NCBI RefSeq assembly: GCF_004193775.1
Contig: NC_041019.1
Coordinates: 31,828,758 to 31,892,757, forward strand
DNA: 64,000 nucleotides
Direction: 5' to 3'
Origin: Glycine soja
Taxonomy: Eukaryota > Streptophyta > Magnoliopsida > Fabales > Fabaceae
Below are positions 11,801 through 23,384 of the stretch, piece after piece. Position 1 is the first letter of the stretch. Each line of letters begins with the position of its first letter. The notes under the pieces were generated by a model. The model was not told the origin of the DNA. It saw only the letters and a program-made list of their open reading frames with translations, and searched no databases. Position numbers and translations under genes: made by a program.

Positions 11801-14525
11801 ATGATGACTACACAAATGCAACGTATGTTGAACCGTAACAATGAAGAGCTCTATGAACAAATTGAAGGATTGGAGAACCAACTGAATCAGAATGTTGGAA
11901 GACATTATGGTGGGTACATAGGGGGCAATGATGGACCTAGACAAAACAGAATGGAGGGGCAGAACAGAATTGAGGGAGAAAAACTCAATGTACCTCCTTT
12001 CAAAGGCAGAAGTGACCCAGACGCCTACCTTGACTTGGAGATAAAGATTGAGCATGTATTCTCCTGCAATGATTATACTGAAGAGTAGAAGGTGAAGTTA
12101 GCAGCAGCTGAATTCTCAGACTATGCCCTTGTTTGGTGGAATAAAAATCAAAGAGAGATGATGAGAGAGGAAGGGCGGGAGATAGATACATGGATTGAGA
12201 TGAGACAGGTTATGCGAAAGAGGTATGTTCCAACTAGCTACAGCAGAATCATGTGATAGAAACTCCAGAGGCTGTCCCAGGGAAGTCTGGCTGTGGAGGA
12301 GTACTACAAAGAGATGGAGATGACACTAGTGAGGGCAAACATTGAAAAGGAAACTGAGGACACAATGGCTCATTTTCTAAGTGGCCTAAATCCTGACATT
12401 AGAGATGTTGTTGAATTATGGGAGTACGTGGAATTGGATGACTTGCTGCATAAGGCAGTCCGAGTTGAACAATAATTGAAGAGGAAAAGCACAACAAGAA
12501 GGAACTCATTCAATACCTTCAACCAGAACTGGACCAACAGATCCAAGAAGGAGGGAGGCAATTCGTCCAGCCCATCAACACAATCCCCACATGGAAAGTT
12601 AGCAGTACCTAGTGCTGGAACCAAGCATAATTCTACCTCATGATCCAACACTGGTACGACAAACATAAAATGCTTCAAATGCTTAGGCAGAGGACATATT
12701 GCTTCTGAATGTCCAACCGGGAGGACCATGATCATGAAGGCAAATGGAGAAATCAATAGTGAATTTGAAATCAGTGAAGAAGAAGAAGGGGAAGAAGAGC
12801 TTGAGGAGGAAGCTATGCAGGGTGATATGCTAATGGTGAGAAGGCTCTTAGGAAGTCAGATGCAGCCACTAGACAACACCCAAAGAGAAAATATTTTCCA
12901 CACCAGATGTACAATTAATGGTAAGCTTTGTTGTTTAATTGTTGATGGAGGAAGTTGTACCAATGTTGCAAGTTCCAGGTTAATGTCCAAACTAAATTTG
13001 GATTCTAAGCCCCATCCTAGGCCATACAGACTTCAGTGGCTTAGTGAAGATGAAGAGGTAAAAGTGACTCAGCAGGTTGAGGTGTGTCTCACCATTGGAA
13101 GATACAATGATAGGGTGATGTGTGATGTGGTTCCAATGGAGGCAACTCATATACTGTTAGGAAGACCGTGGTAGTATGACACCAAAGTAGTGCATGATGG
13201 CTTCACCAACAAGATTTCTTTCAAGCACCATGACAGAAAAATTATTCTTAAACCTCTATCCCCTAGAGAAGTGTGTGATGACCAAATCAGAATGAGAGAA
13301 AAGAGAGAACAAGAGAAAGAAAAGAGCGAAACACCAAAGAGGAATAGGAAAAAGAAGAGTGACACACATGAGGGAAAGAGTGATACACATGAGAGAAAAA
13401 GTGATACACATGAGAGAAAATTTAATTATGTAGCAAAGGCAAGTGAAGTGAGGAAAGTGTTACTTGCTCGTGAGTCGCTTTATCTACTGTACTACAAAGA
13501 CAATAGAGTTTCTGCTGAAAATTCTAATGAGTTAACTATTTTTGCTTCTCCCAGTGTTGAACCCTTATTGAAGGAATTTAATGATGTCTTTCCCAAGGAG
13601 ATTCCTCATGGACTGCCATCTTCAAGAGGCATAGAACATCAAATTGACCTCCTTCCAGGAGCTTCATTTCCTAACAAGCCAGTTTACAAAAGCAATCCCC
13701 AAGAGACTGATGCTAATGATTTATTTTTTAAGGAAGTGGTGCATCTCCACAGACTACCAAGAAGCATCGTTTCAGACCGAGACACCAAGTTCCTTAGTCA
13801 CTTTTGGAGAACACTATGGGGTAGGGTTGGATTAAAGCTTCTTTTTTCTATCGCATGTTATCCTCAAACCGATGGCCAAGTTGAGGTAGTAAACATAACT
13901 TTGTCTTCTCTTCTTAGAGTTGTGATTAAAAAGAATATAGAGAGTTGGGAAGAATGTCTGCCTCATGTTGAATTTGCATACAATAGGGCTACACATAGCA
14001 TTACACAACACTCTCCATTTGAAGTAGTGTATGGTTTTAACCCCTTGACTCCTCTTGATTTGTTACCATTGCCTAACATTACTAATTAAGCATAAGGATG
14101 CACAGGCTAAAGTTGAGTATGTGAAAAGATTGCATGAGTAAGTGAAGGCTCAAATTGCAAAGAAGAATGAAAGCTATGCCAAGCAAGCCAACAAGAACAG
14201 GAAGAAAGTGGTACTTGAACCAGGTGATTGAGTTTGGGTACGCATAAGGAAGGAAAGTTTCCCTAAGCAAAGGAAGTCCAAACTTCAACCTAGAGGAGAT
14301 GGACCTTTCCAAGTACTAGAGAGGATCAATAGCAATGCTTACAAGATCGATATTCCAGGTGAGTATGGAATAAGTCCTTCATTTAATGTTGCTGACTTGA
14401 ATCCATTTGTTGCAGGTGATGATTCTGAACATTTGAGGGCAAATGCTTTCCAAGAAGGAGGAAATGATGAGAATCCTAAAACTGTCCAAATACAAGAACC
14501 TATGACCAGGAGTAGGACCAAATAG
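11801..14525 (+). pseudogene. Gypsy A gag-protease-integrase, broken
   Basis: One reading frame from 11801 to about 14088 with no frameshift but with nonsense codons at about 12086, 12256 (two adjacent), 12473, 12640 and 13172. A 1-bp shift near 14088 continues the frame to a stop at 14523-14525 inside the 3' LTR. In order: gag with a retrotransposon-gag core (DPDAYLDLE), CCHC zinc knuckle CFKCLGRGHIASEC near 12669-12710, aspartic protease (VDGGS at about 12943, where the family has D-S/T-G, then ILLGRPW), a Lys/Glu-rich linker with 'SDTHE' repeats, a short start of the RT region, then directly the integrase core ([24 protein letters not shown]) and C-terminal GPFQVLERI. The join near 13700-13720 deletes RT and RNase H but stays in frame. 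Known role: capsid, polyprotein processing and DNA integration; this copy cannot be autonomous. Confidence 0.9.
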
Positions 14526-14976
14526 TCAGTGGATACCCTCCAACAATTGGTATCAGAATACTTAACAAGGCCCAAGTGGAGAAGGATGAAGGCCCAGAGG
14601 CAGAGGCACTACTAAGAATATTAATTGTTGTTGAAGGCCCAAACTAATTTGAAGGCCCATGCCAAATATGTTTTTTTTTATATTTCTATATTTTTTGTTG
14701 TCATTTTGGCACAAACTGGTTTAAAGGCCCATGTCTATTTCTATTTTTTTTGTTCAGATACACTATATGTATTGATTTCATTTTCAATAGAAGGACTTTT
14801 GGCATTTGATAAATTTTGTGAGAACTTCTCTCTGGGTTCCTTGCTGAACCAATCTCAGACTTATCAAGGTAATCCTTGTGGCATCTACCTTGACTTATCT
14901 TTCCTCTCTGGAAGTGGCATTAACCCAAACTCTGTGACCTGTATCAAGCTATCCGCTCCTAGTAAGGATCACATTA
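14465..14976 (+). repeat. Gypsy A 3' LTR
   Basis: Direct repeat of the 5' LTR. Its first 60 bp encode the last residues of the element's polyprotein (MTRSRTK then stop), so coding sequence and LTR overlap. The last dinucleotide is TA instead of CA. It is followed by the target duplication gaagt. Confidence 0.95.
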
Positions 14977-15399
14977 GAAGTTTAGATGATAGAAGGAGAA
15001 GATATATCACACAAATGGTTATTTTTATTGCAAATAATAGAATTTACAGTGAAGGGGTTCAAAGCGCTTTCTAGTTCTCATAACCTAGAATACAAAGTTC
15101 CTTATAAAGAAAACAACAACTAAATATCTAACTGAAAACGGTTACAAAATAATTGTTATAATTAGAACACAACCTATGTTAATGAACCACTAGATTGGAC
15201 ACTCCCTTCTACATGATTGAATGATCCACCTGATCACAGAAGATTGGAAACCAATACAGAAGGCAAGAGTTATTGTCCACCCTATTTGTATTGTCCAACA
15301 ATCAACAATATCCACTTTGGTTCAATAACATTTTTGAATTACCAGTAACTCAGTTTATTTCCAACAATCTACGTTAAGTAGATCGAGATAGTGCATGAA

Positions 15400-17960
15400 C
15401 TTGCTTCTTAGAACAAGATTCATGAACATATCACTTGGATTCTCCCTCATGTCAACTTTCTAGACTTTGACCTTCTTCTTAGTATGGATGAAATGGTTTG
15501 ATGTCAATGTGCTTAGTCCTTTCAAAACGGACTTGATCCTTGGCTAAACACATTGCACTCAGACTGTTGTAGAAAATGATATCCCTTTTCCTATGAAAAT
15601 CTAAGATTGCTAATCAAACCCTTCATCCAGATCCTTTACTTTGTTGCTTCTACCAAAACCATGTACTCTGCCTTTGTAGTGGATAAAGCCACTGTGCACT
15701 AAAGTGTTGCCTTCCAACTGACAAGAAAGTTGCTAATCGTAAATGTGTACCCAGTCACAGATCTCCTTGCATCCAAATTTGCAACATAGTCAAAATCTAA
15801 GTAACAAATGAGAGCACAAGACATGTCTCCATGTTAGACAAGTCCAATATTAGTTGTACCCTTAAGGTACTTGAATATATGTTTCCTAGCTTGCCAATGT
15901 TCCTTCTCTGATTTACTCATATACCTACTCACCATGTTGACTGCTTTGCTAAGTTCGGTCTTGTGCACAAAATTGTATACATGAGACTACCTACAAGACT
16001 TTCATAAGGAACACGAGACATGTATTTCCTTCAGGTTATTGCATCAGAATGTCTTCCTCCAATCTTCCATGGAGAAAAGTTGTTTTAACATCGAGTTGCT
16101 CAAACTCCATGTCCAAAGTTGCTATAAGAGCCAATAAAATAGGTATTGAAGTATGTTAAACTACTAGAGAGAAGACTCGTTGTAGTTCACTCCTTCTTTA
16201 TGACTATAGCCTTTCGCTACTAGATGTGATTTATACCTAATGACTTCATTGGACAATCCATATTTCTTCTTGAAGATCAACTTGAACCCTATTAGTCATC
16301 TACCTTCAGGTAATTCAACTAAATCCCAAGTCTGGTTTTTATGAAGGGATTCCATCCCTTCATTCATAGCCATTGTCCACTCCTTAGCTTTAGAACATGA
16401 AATTTCTTCTTAATAAGTGGTTGGTTCGAATGAATCGATTTCTTCTGCTACCTATAATGCATAAGACACTATATTATCAAAGTCATATCTTTCAGGTGCT
16501 TTGATTTGTCTTTGAACTTTCTGGGTACTATGGTTTTTGGTTGCTTTGGATGGCATAAAGACACCCTTCTTAGCTTTGGGCTCCAGTTAACCTTCACTTA
16601 CATGATAGTATGTTGGACATTCAAACACATTCAACATTGAGTATTTAGCACGTTTGTTAGACCAGACCTCGATAGGGGTCCTACAATCTATGGCAATGAA
16701 TGGTGAGTGATTCACTAGATAACATGTTGTGCTATTTACCTCAACCCACAAACTCCTATTGAATCCCGAATTGGATAGCATGCATCTAGCCCTTTCCAAA
16801 AACATCATGTTCATTCTTTCAGCTACTTCATTTTGTTGTGGAGTATAGTGTACAACATGTTGTCTTGCAATGTTGTCATCTTTAAAGAATTCATTGAACT
16901 TCGTAGAACAAAATTCCAAGCCATTGCCAGTCCTAAGACACTTCACTCTCTTTCCTATTTAATTCTTCATAAGAATAATCCAATGCTATAAACATTTGAA
17001 AGCTTCAAATTTATGCTTCATCATCAATACCCATGTCATCTTAGAGTAATCATCGATGATTGAGAGGAAGTACCTTGCCCCTCTTAGTGGTGGAACTCTC
17101 GAAGTCCCCCAAGAGTAAGAATGGATGTTTTCCAATATGGCCTTTGTTGTGTGCACAACCTTTGGGAATTTTGTTTAATGTTGCTTCCTGTAGACATAGT
17201 GCTCACAAAACTGAAGAGATTTCACCTTATGATTTCCAAGTAAGCCTCACATACTTAGAATTTTCAGTCCTTTTTCACTCATGTGACCAAGACATAGATG
17301 CCATAGAGAATTATCATTGGACGAGCCATTGGAAACATGGCTCCCAACTTGTGAAACAATTGAGATAAAGTCTATCATAGTGTTACCCTTGAAAGATATA
17401 CAAATTTCCTTGCTTGGTCCCCTGCATTACCACAAACTTCCCCTTCCCTTTGATTTGCATAACTCCACCTTCAACCCAACAACCTTTTGAATCCATGGCA
17501 CCCACCAAGACTATATTTTTCTTAAGCTTTCGAATATGACAAACCTTGGCTAAGGTTCTAACAATCTAACAATCCCATCATGCATTCTAATTCATATAGA
17601 ACCATACCGACTAACTTGCAAGGAGCATTTTACCCATCAAAACATTACAACTAGACTTCTCTTCATATGTTGCGAACCAGCTTTTGTGTGGACACATATG
17701 ATAAAAACTACCTGAGTTCAATACCCATTGCTCAAAATGTTGTTGTGGTTGTTTACCAACAACTAAAAGCAAATCGTTTTCTGGTGAGGAATCATTTTGA
17801 ACTACGACAACAAAAAATCTTTCTTTGCTCTCTTTGGACAATCTTTCATCCAGTGACTAGGTTTTTTTATAGTAATTATAAATGTTCTTTGGATCAACCT
17901 TGCTCTTCTTGCTACCTTTGTCTTCTTTTTTTTTTTAACTCTAGCAGAATTAGTCATTGA
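15400..17960 (-). pseudogene. Copia pol remnant (protease, integrase, decayed RT)
   Basis: Read on the minus strand. The 17841-17611 frame carries the gag-pol boundary and protease motif WVLNSGSFYHMCPHKSWF, where the family has D-S-G; the catalytic Asp is Asn here. The 16946-16587 frame carries the integrase core (CLRTGNGLEF, HYTPQQNEVAERMN, LVNHSP). Its first acidic residue, normally in TDNG, is Gly, while the PQQNGVAE-type motif is kept. From about 16500 to 15400 only scattered RT/RNase H-like stretches remain, broken by stops and frameshifts. It sits between the two copia LTRs in the right order. Both enzymes are expected to be inactive. Confidence 0.8.
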
Positions 17961-19583
17961 TAGTCCAGATCACCATTCCTAGATGCTTTCAATCACATAG
18001 AAGGGAGCATTCAGCCTGATGGTTCATTAACATAGGTTGTGTTGTAACTATTTTTTATTTTTTTGTTGTAATAGTTTTTGGTTAGACAATTAGTTGTTGT
18101 CTCCTTTATAAGGAGGTTTGTATTCTAATATCAATTTGTTGGAAAAGATTTAAGAAATTATATTCAAATAGGGAAGTTTAAATGATAGAAAGAGAATAGA
18201 TATCACACAAATTATTAAGTATATAGTGAATAACAAAATTTACAATGAAGGGACTCAAAGCACTTTCTAGCTCTTAAAACATAGGATACAAAGCTCCTTA
18301 TAAAGTAGAAAACAAGTAACTATCTAACTGAAACTATAACACCCTAAAATTTCACTAACTGGAAATCGATGTTTAATATATTTGTTGTGTTATTTGATTA
18401 TTTGATTGTTTTGGATGAGTTGAGGTGTTGTGTGAATTAGCTATGTGTGATTGCTTGATGTGGATGTTAAGTTATGTGGAGTTTAATTGACCTATGTTGA
18501 AATTGCGAGATTTGAAGTTTTACTTAAACCTATTTTGGTAAACCTGTGATCCCGAACTTGTTAAATGTTGGATCACCTTCAAATTTAGACTGTAGGTTTG
18601 TAACCCAACTCTTCAAGCTTTGACTGTTGGGATTTGCAAAATAATACTTTTGGACATCTCGCTTGGCAAGACAAGTGCACTGAGCGCAATTCTAACCCGA
18701 GAGGAATTGTGCTCAACGTGAAATGTCGCACTCAACGCCAAAAGTTGATTTTTGCTTAGCGAGATAAGCTAGCTATGCGAGATTTGCAAATCATAAATAC
18801 ATTGTTCAACATGAAAAATACATTTTTCACTCTTCTTCTCTCCAAACGCTCACCTAAACCCTAACACCTTCTTTTCCACCACCCATGACCATTGGTGGCC
18901 ACCATAACTCCTGTTTCTTGTCGTTGGACCACCACATGGCAGAGGAATGCTTTAATCAGAGCGGAATCCTCAGAATCCACCTCAAGGATTTAGTAGAGAA
19001 AAATGCTCTCAATCCTTTCTTCCATAGTTTCTCTAAGATAACCTTGACTTCTATACCTTTCTCCTAGTTAGTTTGAGCTTCTTTTAGTATCTCTTGTGTT
19101 TTTGGTTACTGCAATAGGATGTTTTTACACTTCCTTTGAAAAACCCTTGAAATTAGGACGTTCTAAAAGTTACTTTTTTTTATAAAATTGATGTTGTTTT
19201 CGTGATCTTTGTTGAACCCTAGTCACATTGGCGTGATTAGAATTTCAAAATGATATCTCTTTGTAGTAGAACTTGAAACACCTTTGCGTTTGGACCGATG
19301 AACGTGAACGTGAGAGACCTTTGAGCGATGCAGAGAGGAGCTGACGGAGAGCTCATGATAGGTGAGGGGAGTTTATTATAATTTATGGCTTTGATACCAT
19401 AATTGGGGTTAAGGAACCCAATTATGTGAATGTATGTCTGTCCCTGTGCATTTTGGTTTTCAAGAAAGACAATGTTTTCAACTAATGGGATGTGATACAT
19501 CTGTTATTAATAAATGACATTATCATTTTATTAGACTTATGTTGTCTGAAGACCTTGGGAGTGTGAATCTCAGGCATGAAATT

Positions 19584-19589
<6 letters not shown>

Positions 19590-19613
<24 letters not shown>
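19590..19613. repeat. (GTAT)n microsatellite
   Basis: About six perfect copies of the tetranucleotide, directly before the minisatellite. Confidence 0.9.
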
Positions 19614-19614
<1 letters not shown>

Positions 19615-19629
19615 GTGGAATGTGATTAC

Positions 19630-19925
19630 TGATGATGTTGTTATTGATGATAATAATTGATATGAGACGATGTTGGTGTTTATGATAATATTGATATGAG
19701 ATGATGTTGTTATTAATGATAATATTGATATGAGTTGATGATGATGCTGATAATGTCATTGAGATCAGATGATGTTGATGTTGAGAATGACATTGAGATG
19801 GGATGACATTGATGTTGATAATGGCATTGGGATGAGATGATGTTCATGTTGATAATGACATTGAGATGAGATGTTGTTGATGTTGATAATGACATTGAGA
19901 TGAGATGTTGTTGATATTGATAATG
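19630..19925. repeat. Minisatellite, about 36-bp unit, 8 imperfect copies
   Basis: Units of the form 'gatgttgataatgacattga' plus 'gatgagatgatgtt', getting more regular towards the right end. Noncoding; the small ORF on the minus strand reads the repeat (Ser/His/Ile-rich) and is not supported. Confidence 0.8.
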
Positions 19926-20225
19926 CCATTATGATGATGTATGCTATGCATGTACATGGGGTGCAATGACCAAATTGGATATCCCTGGTGGGGGAAATAG
20001 AGTGGTTAAAGAGTTTTAAGCATCTCTATAGTGAAGGGGTGACTTAGAATCTTTAATTATTCACAGTCAGTGCATTGATGGTGCCCATGTGTCATACTTC
20101 ATACTACATCGAAATAGTATACACTTTGTCAGTAAGTACTTGTAGTTTTTTATGAGGAAAAATATTTGTACTTGGGGGCATGTCACTCGGTTTGGAACTC
20201 CCTTGTGACTCAAGTTGATCACCAT

Positions 20226-20267
20226 GGGGGGTGGGTGGGGAGGGGGGTATGGGGTGGGGGGTGGGCG
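20226..20267 (+). other. Guanine-rich tract with G-quadruplex potential
   Basis: A 42-bp stretch that is almost all G, broken by single T, A or C, with at least six runs of three or more G. It satisfies the G3N1-7 quadruplex pattern more than once. It stands out in AT-rich surroundings and lies inside the solo-LTR-like unit. Confidence 0.75.
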
Positions 20268-20854
20268 TTGCTTGTGCATGACAGAGTGACCTCGACAATT
20301 GCTGCCTAGTTTTCCTGAGTGTGAGTGTCGCATGGACAGACTCAAGCTATTTCTTGACGAATGATACCACATTGCATTTGAGAGTTGAGGTCAAGTGTAA
20401 GCACCATACTAAGCATGATTGATTGGAATTATGGAAAAGTTGATGAATAGTTGTTAAGTGTATGTTGAATTAATGGAGAATTGTGTAGGATCATGGTACT
20501 TGTTATTGCTTCTCTTGCTAATTATGGTCATTTGATAATTGTTGGTTTCTTTTATAATAAACTCACCCTTGCAATTTTGTACCGTGTGGTTAATACTTGT
20601 GATGATCATGAACCTGTGTTCATGGGAGCAGATGGACAGTAGTAGATTACGCGAAGGGAGATTCTTTTTGTTGGAGTTGCCAAGCCAACGTGATGACGTT
20701 AGGATTATTTTAGGAGAGAGTTGTGTTTTGTTAATCAACTTTTCCGTAGCTAGTTTTGTAATTCTTTTTGATTTGGGGATGTAAATCACAAATTCAAATA
20801 TATGTATATGAACTGATTTATTTTTCGTCATGTGAATGATGTATGCTGGGTTAA

Positions 20855-20882
20855 TACACACACACACACACACACACACACA
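20855..20882. repeat. (AC)n microsatellite
   Basis: About 13 AC dinucleotides. Confidence 0.9.
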
Positions 20883-21227
20883 TATTCAATTAACTATTTG
20901 TGCGTTGTTTGATGAAAGTGTATCATGAAAAATTTACTTTCGTTTTTCATAAACAAATTAATGAAAATTTTCATTTAAAATCGAAATTTACGCGTTTTAG
21001 AGTAGTGATATCATAGAAACGGGACAGGTCGTTACAAAAATAGTTACAACAAAAAAAATATAAAATAGTTACAGTTACAACACAACCTATGATAATGAAC
21101 CATCAAATTGGATGCTCCACCAGATTATAGAAGATTGAATGACTAATACAAAAGACAAGAGTATTGGACCAAATGACTAATGTTGTGGTACTCTCTATCT
21201 CTATTGTCCATCATCCAACAATCAATA

Positions 21228-21719
21228 AATACATTATTTTGGAGTGTTTATCTTTTTCTATTTGTTTTAAGGTAATATATTGTTTTAAGAATAGTACTAT
21301 GAGCATATATTTATGATTCATTTTTTTTGTTTATCATATGAATAATATAATATTTTATGAATACTGATTTTTAAAAATATTCTCACTATTCTATTAAAAA
21401 ATAAACATCTTTACTAGTTTTCAGTTTGAAACTTTTTATAAAAAATTTCCAAGACTCAAAGAGGTGACAATTTTTTAATGGTCCAACTTGATAACCAATC
21501 CTATTCAATCCAATTAAAGTTGGATTGAGTTGGCGAAAAAAAAAGGTAAACTCAATCCAATCTAATCTAATTAAGTTTGATTGGATTGGGTTGAATAATT
21601 GACAAAAACTCAATCCAACTCGGACCACTTACACTCCTAATAAATAGTGTGCTCAATTAAGTATGCTCTCAACATTTCTTTTTTTATTACATCTTTAAAT
21701 ATTTTTAAAGTTATATATT
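21228..21719. other. Intergenic DNA with a dispersed 'attggatt' repeat
   Basis: The part at about 21480-21640 is an inverse-orientation relative of 10078-10260 ('aatccaattaaagttggatt', 'ccacttacactccta'). The rest is AT-rich and unremarkable. Confidence 0.45.
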
Positions 21720-22038
21720 TGAGTAAATGACGAATTTGTATTTCATTGTTATTTTAGTTGTTGAAACTAAGTAAAATTCAAATAAGTCTATGAAATATTT
21801 TAGGGTTTCATTCAAGTCCTTGAAACTAACTCATTTTTCTCGTCCCTAAATTTATGATGATATTATCAATTGAGTCCCTAAACTAGGGACCAAAATGAAA
21901 AAAAGAGTTAATTTGAGGGACTAAAATGAAATCTAGAAATTTTTAGGAATTTATTTGAATTTTTATAATTTTAGGGACTAAAATTTCAGTGAATACAAAT
22001 TTAGACACTAAATTAACAATTTACTCTTATGTATTTTC
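21720..22038. mobile_element. MITE-like element with 'gagtaaat' terminal inverted repeats
   Basis: The left end is 'gagtaaatgacgaatttgta' and the right end is the imperfect inverse 'aattaacaatttactc'. The interior carries 'agggactaaaatga' and 'gtccctaaa' in both orientations, which is typical of a group of small legume DNA elements. No coding sequence; the target duplication is not resolved. Confidence 0.5.
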
Positions 22039-22615
22039 CAACTATTAATGATTTTAAATCATCAAAGAGCAAAAGAATGACAAAATACGATTTTATTTTC
22101 TTGCATGTTTTCTTAACAAATTTTGTTTTGCATAAAAGAAATTGATGTTTCTAACAATTTTTCACAAAAAAATAAATTACAGAAAATTTTTCAAATTTTT
22201 TTATTTAATAATAAACAAAGACATAGAAGTCTTAAAATAAAAAGTAACCTAATGCATGCTATTAATAAAGTACAAAAATATTTAATATTATATAATACAA
22301 TTAATTATTAATGTAGCTCATAAGAGTTGATGTATAATTTATAATATTATTTTTAATTATTTTGGCCCCTCTAAATTATTTTTAAACTCCTTCACTGCGT
22401 CCACTAATATTTTAAATTCTAAAATCGGAGCTTTAAATTGTTTTTAATTTTTGATAATGAAATTTATTTTCTGTTTGCGTTTGGCAAACACTTTGTCGAT
22501 CGATTATTTTAATGGATACCGGGATGACCTAATCCAACACATAAATCAAATTTTTCTAAGAGTATTGGCTCAACCGGCCTGCACTTTGATTTTATGTTTG
22601 ACAGTTTTTTATGGA

Positions 22616-22669
<54 letters not shown>

Positions 22670-23384
22670 GAATGAGACATGAGTAACAAGACAAAGGTAT
22701 ATCCTTTGTCAAATTAAGAAATAAGTAACGGAGACAACAATAAGATACAGATTATAGAAGTTCAGAATGGTGATAAACCAAACAAATAATGCTGGTGCCG
22801 GCTCTTTTCTCTGAACATTTTAAAATAATAATTATAATTGATTTGTTTACTGAAAGAAGCATGTATGACTGTGTGATGTCTTAAGCCTTAAGTTAACGGC
22901 TTATAGCTATTCATTTGGAGATCATCTTTAAACATGACTATAATTTAATTTACAATTTGTTAGTGTAAAATTTGATAAGTTTTTAGTGTTGGCTAACACC
23001 AATTGATTTCCTAGTAGCGATTGACTAAAGGAAATGATGATGTTCCTTGACTGGGTTCGTAGTCCACTCTAAAGAACTTTCTAGCAATTGTTTATTTGAG
23101 GTTTCTATGTTAAACTGCTCATGACATGAATTTCGGTAAAGGAAAGTTATAAATGAATAATATAAATTACGGGAAAGTAAGAGAAATGTAATAAATTAAA
23201 AGGCAATAAATAGTAAAGAAATCATAAATGATTGGGCAAGGAAAGGAAGTTTTTGATTGATTGAGGTTTTGGACCCAATTTATATCGTGATAAGTTTTAT
23301 TTATAGACAAAATTGTAAATTTTGTCCCCCTATTTGTCTCAGATTTTAATTTTGGTCTCCCTTTAAATTTATTCACGAATTTTG
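22039..23384. other. AT-rich intergenic DNA
   Basis: No supported gene. Holds the (TA)n run at 22617-22666 and, near 23300-23350, 'attttgtccccctattt', a word also seen in mobile repeats. Confidence 0.5.
22617..22666. repeat. (TA)n microsatellite
   Basis: Twenty-five TA dinucleotides. The Tyr-Ile repeat ORFs on both strands are read-outs of it. Confidence 0.95.

Larger units (their letters stand above)
10374..14976 (+). mobile_element. Ty3/gypsy element, internally deleted (4.6 kb), TSD gaagt
   Basis: A complete transposition unit: LTR 10374-10889, primer site 10892, one long gag-protease-integrase frame, purine tract 14453-14464 (agaaggaggaaa), LTR 14465-14976. The 5 bp gaagt at 10369-10373 is repeated at 14977-14981. 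The LTRs start TGATGAGAATCC and end with TCA (TTA in the 3' copy). Reverse transcriptase and RNase H are absent because of an internal deletion near 13700-13720. The coding frame runs into the 3' LTR start, as in several plant gypsy families. Confidence 0.95.
10333..15307 (-). repeat. Copia 3' LTR, split by the gypsy element
   Basis: Matches 18137-21227 on both sides of the insertion: 'tgttgggaaagattcaataa' at the outer end, and 'caacacaacctatg'-type sequence with 'attgtccaacaatcaaca' at the inner end. Immediately inside it (15308-15325) is 'atatccactttgg', which on the minus strand is the purine-rich tract expected next to a 3' LTR. Confidence 0.8.
18335..21036 (+). mobile_element. Probable solo LTR (2.7 kb) inserted in the copia LTR
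   Basis: It interrupts an otherwise alignable LTR. The ends are 'tataacaccctaaaattt' and 'gggacaggtcgttaca', matching the TGTAACACCC...GTTACA ends I recall from large plant Ty3/gypsy LTRs of the Tekay/Del type. It encodes no recognisable protein. No clean 5-bp target duplication is visible (gaaac left, aaaat right), so the exact ends are uncertain. Inside are a tetranucleotide run, a 36-bp minisatellite, a guanine-rich tract and an AC repeat. Confidence 0.6.
10333..21227 (-). mobile_element. Ty1/copia element, defective, hit by two later insertions
   Basis: On the minus strand the order is LTR (21227-18137), a degenerate initiator-tRNA-Met primer site (tgatattagaa at about 18124-18134), protease-like and integrase-like remnants, then LTR (15307-10333). 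Each LTR starts TGTTGATTGTTGG in minus orientation (the right copy now reads TA at its first dinucleotide) and ends CCAACA. Flanks are aagac (10328-10332) and aatac (21228-21232), a target duplication with one mismatch. Without later insertions the LTRs are about 370 and 390 bp. A gypsy element (10374-14976) lies in the left LTR and a solo-LTR-like unit (18335-21036) in the right LTR. Confidence 0.85.
18137..21227 (-). repeat. Copia 5' LTR, split by a solo-LTR-like insertion
   Basis: Outer parts 18137-18334 and 21037-21227 align with the left LTR ('aaagcactttctagctctta', 'acaacctatgataatgaacc'). On the minus strand it is followed at once by the degenerate tRNA-Met primer site. Confidence 0.8.

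Noticed and set aside
18335..21036. Host gene in the copia LTR suggested by the short ORF at 18885-19067
   Set aside because: No recognisable domain. The unit has LTR-like ends and contains minisatellite, G-rich and AC tracts.
22451..22712. ORFs with Tyr-Ile repeats
   Set aside because: They read the (TA)n microsatellite at 22617-22666 on both strands.
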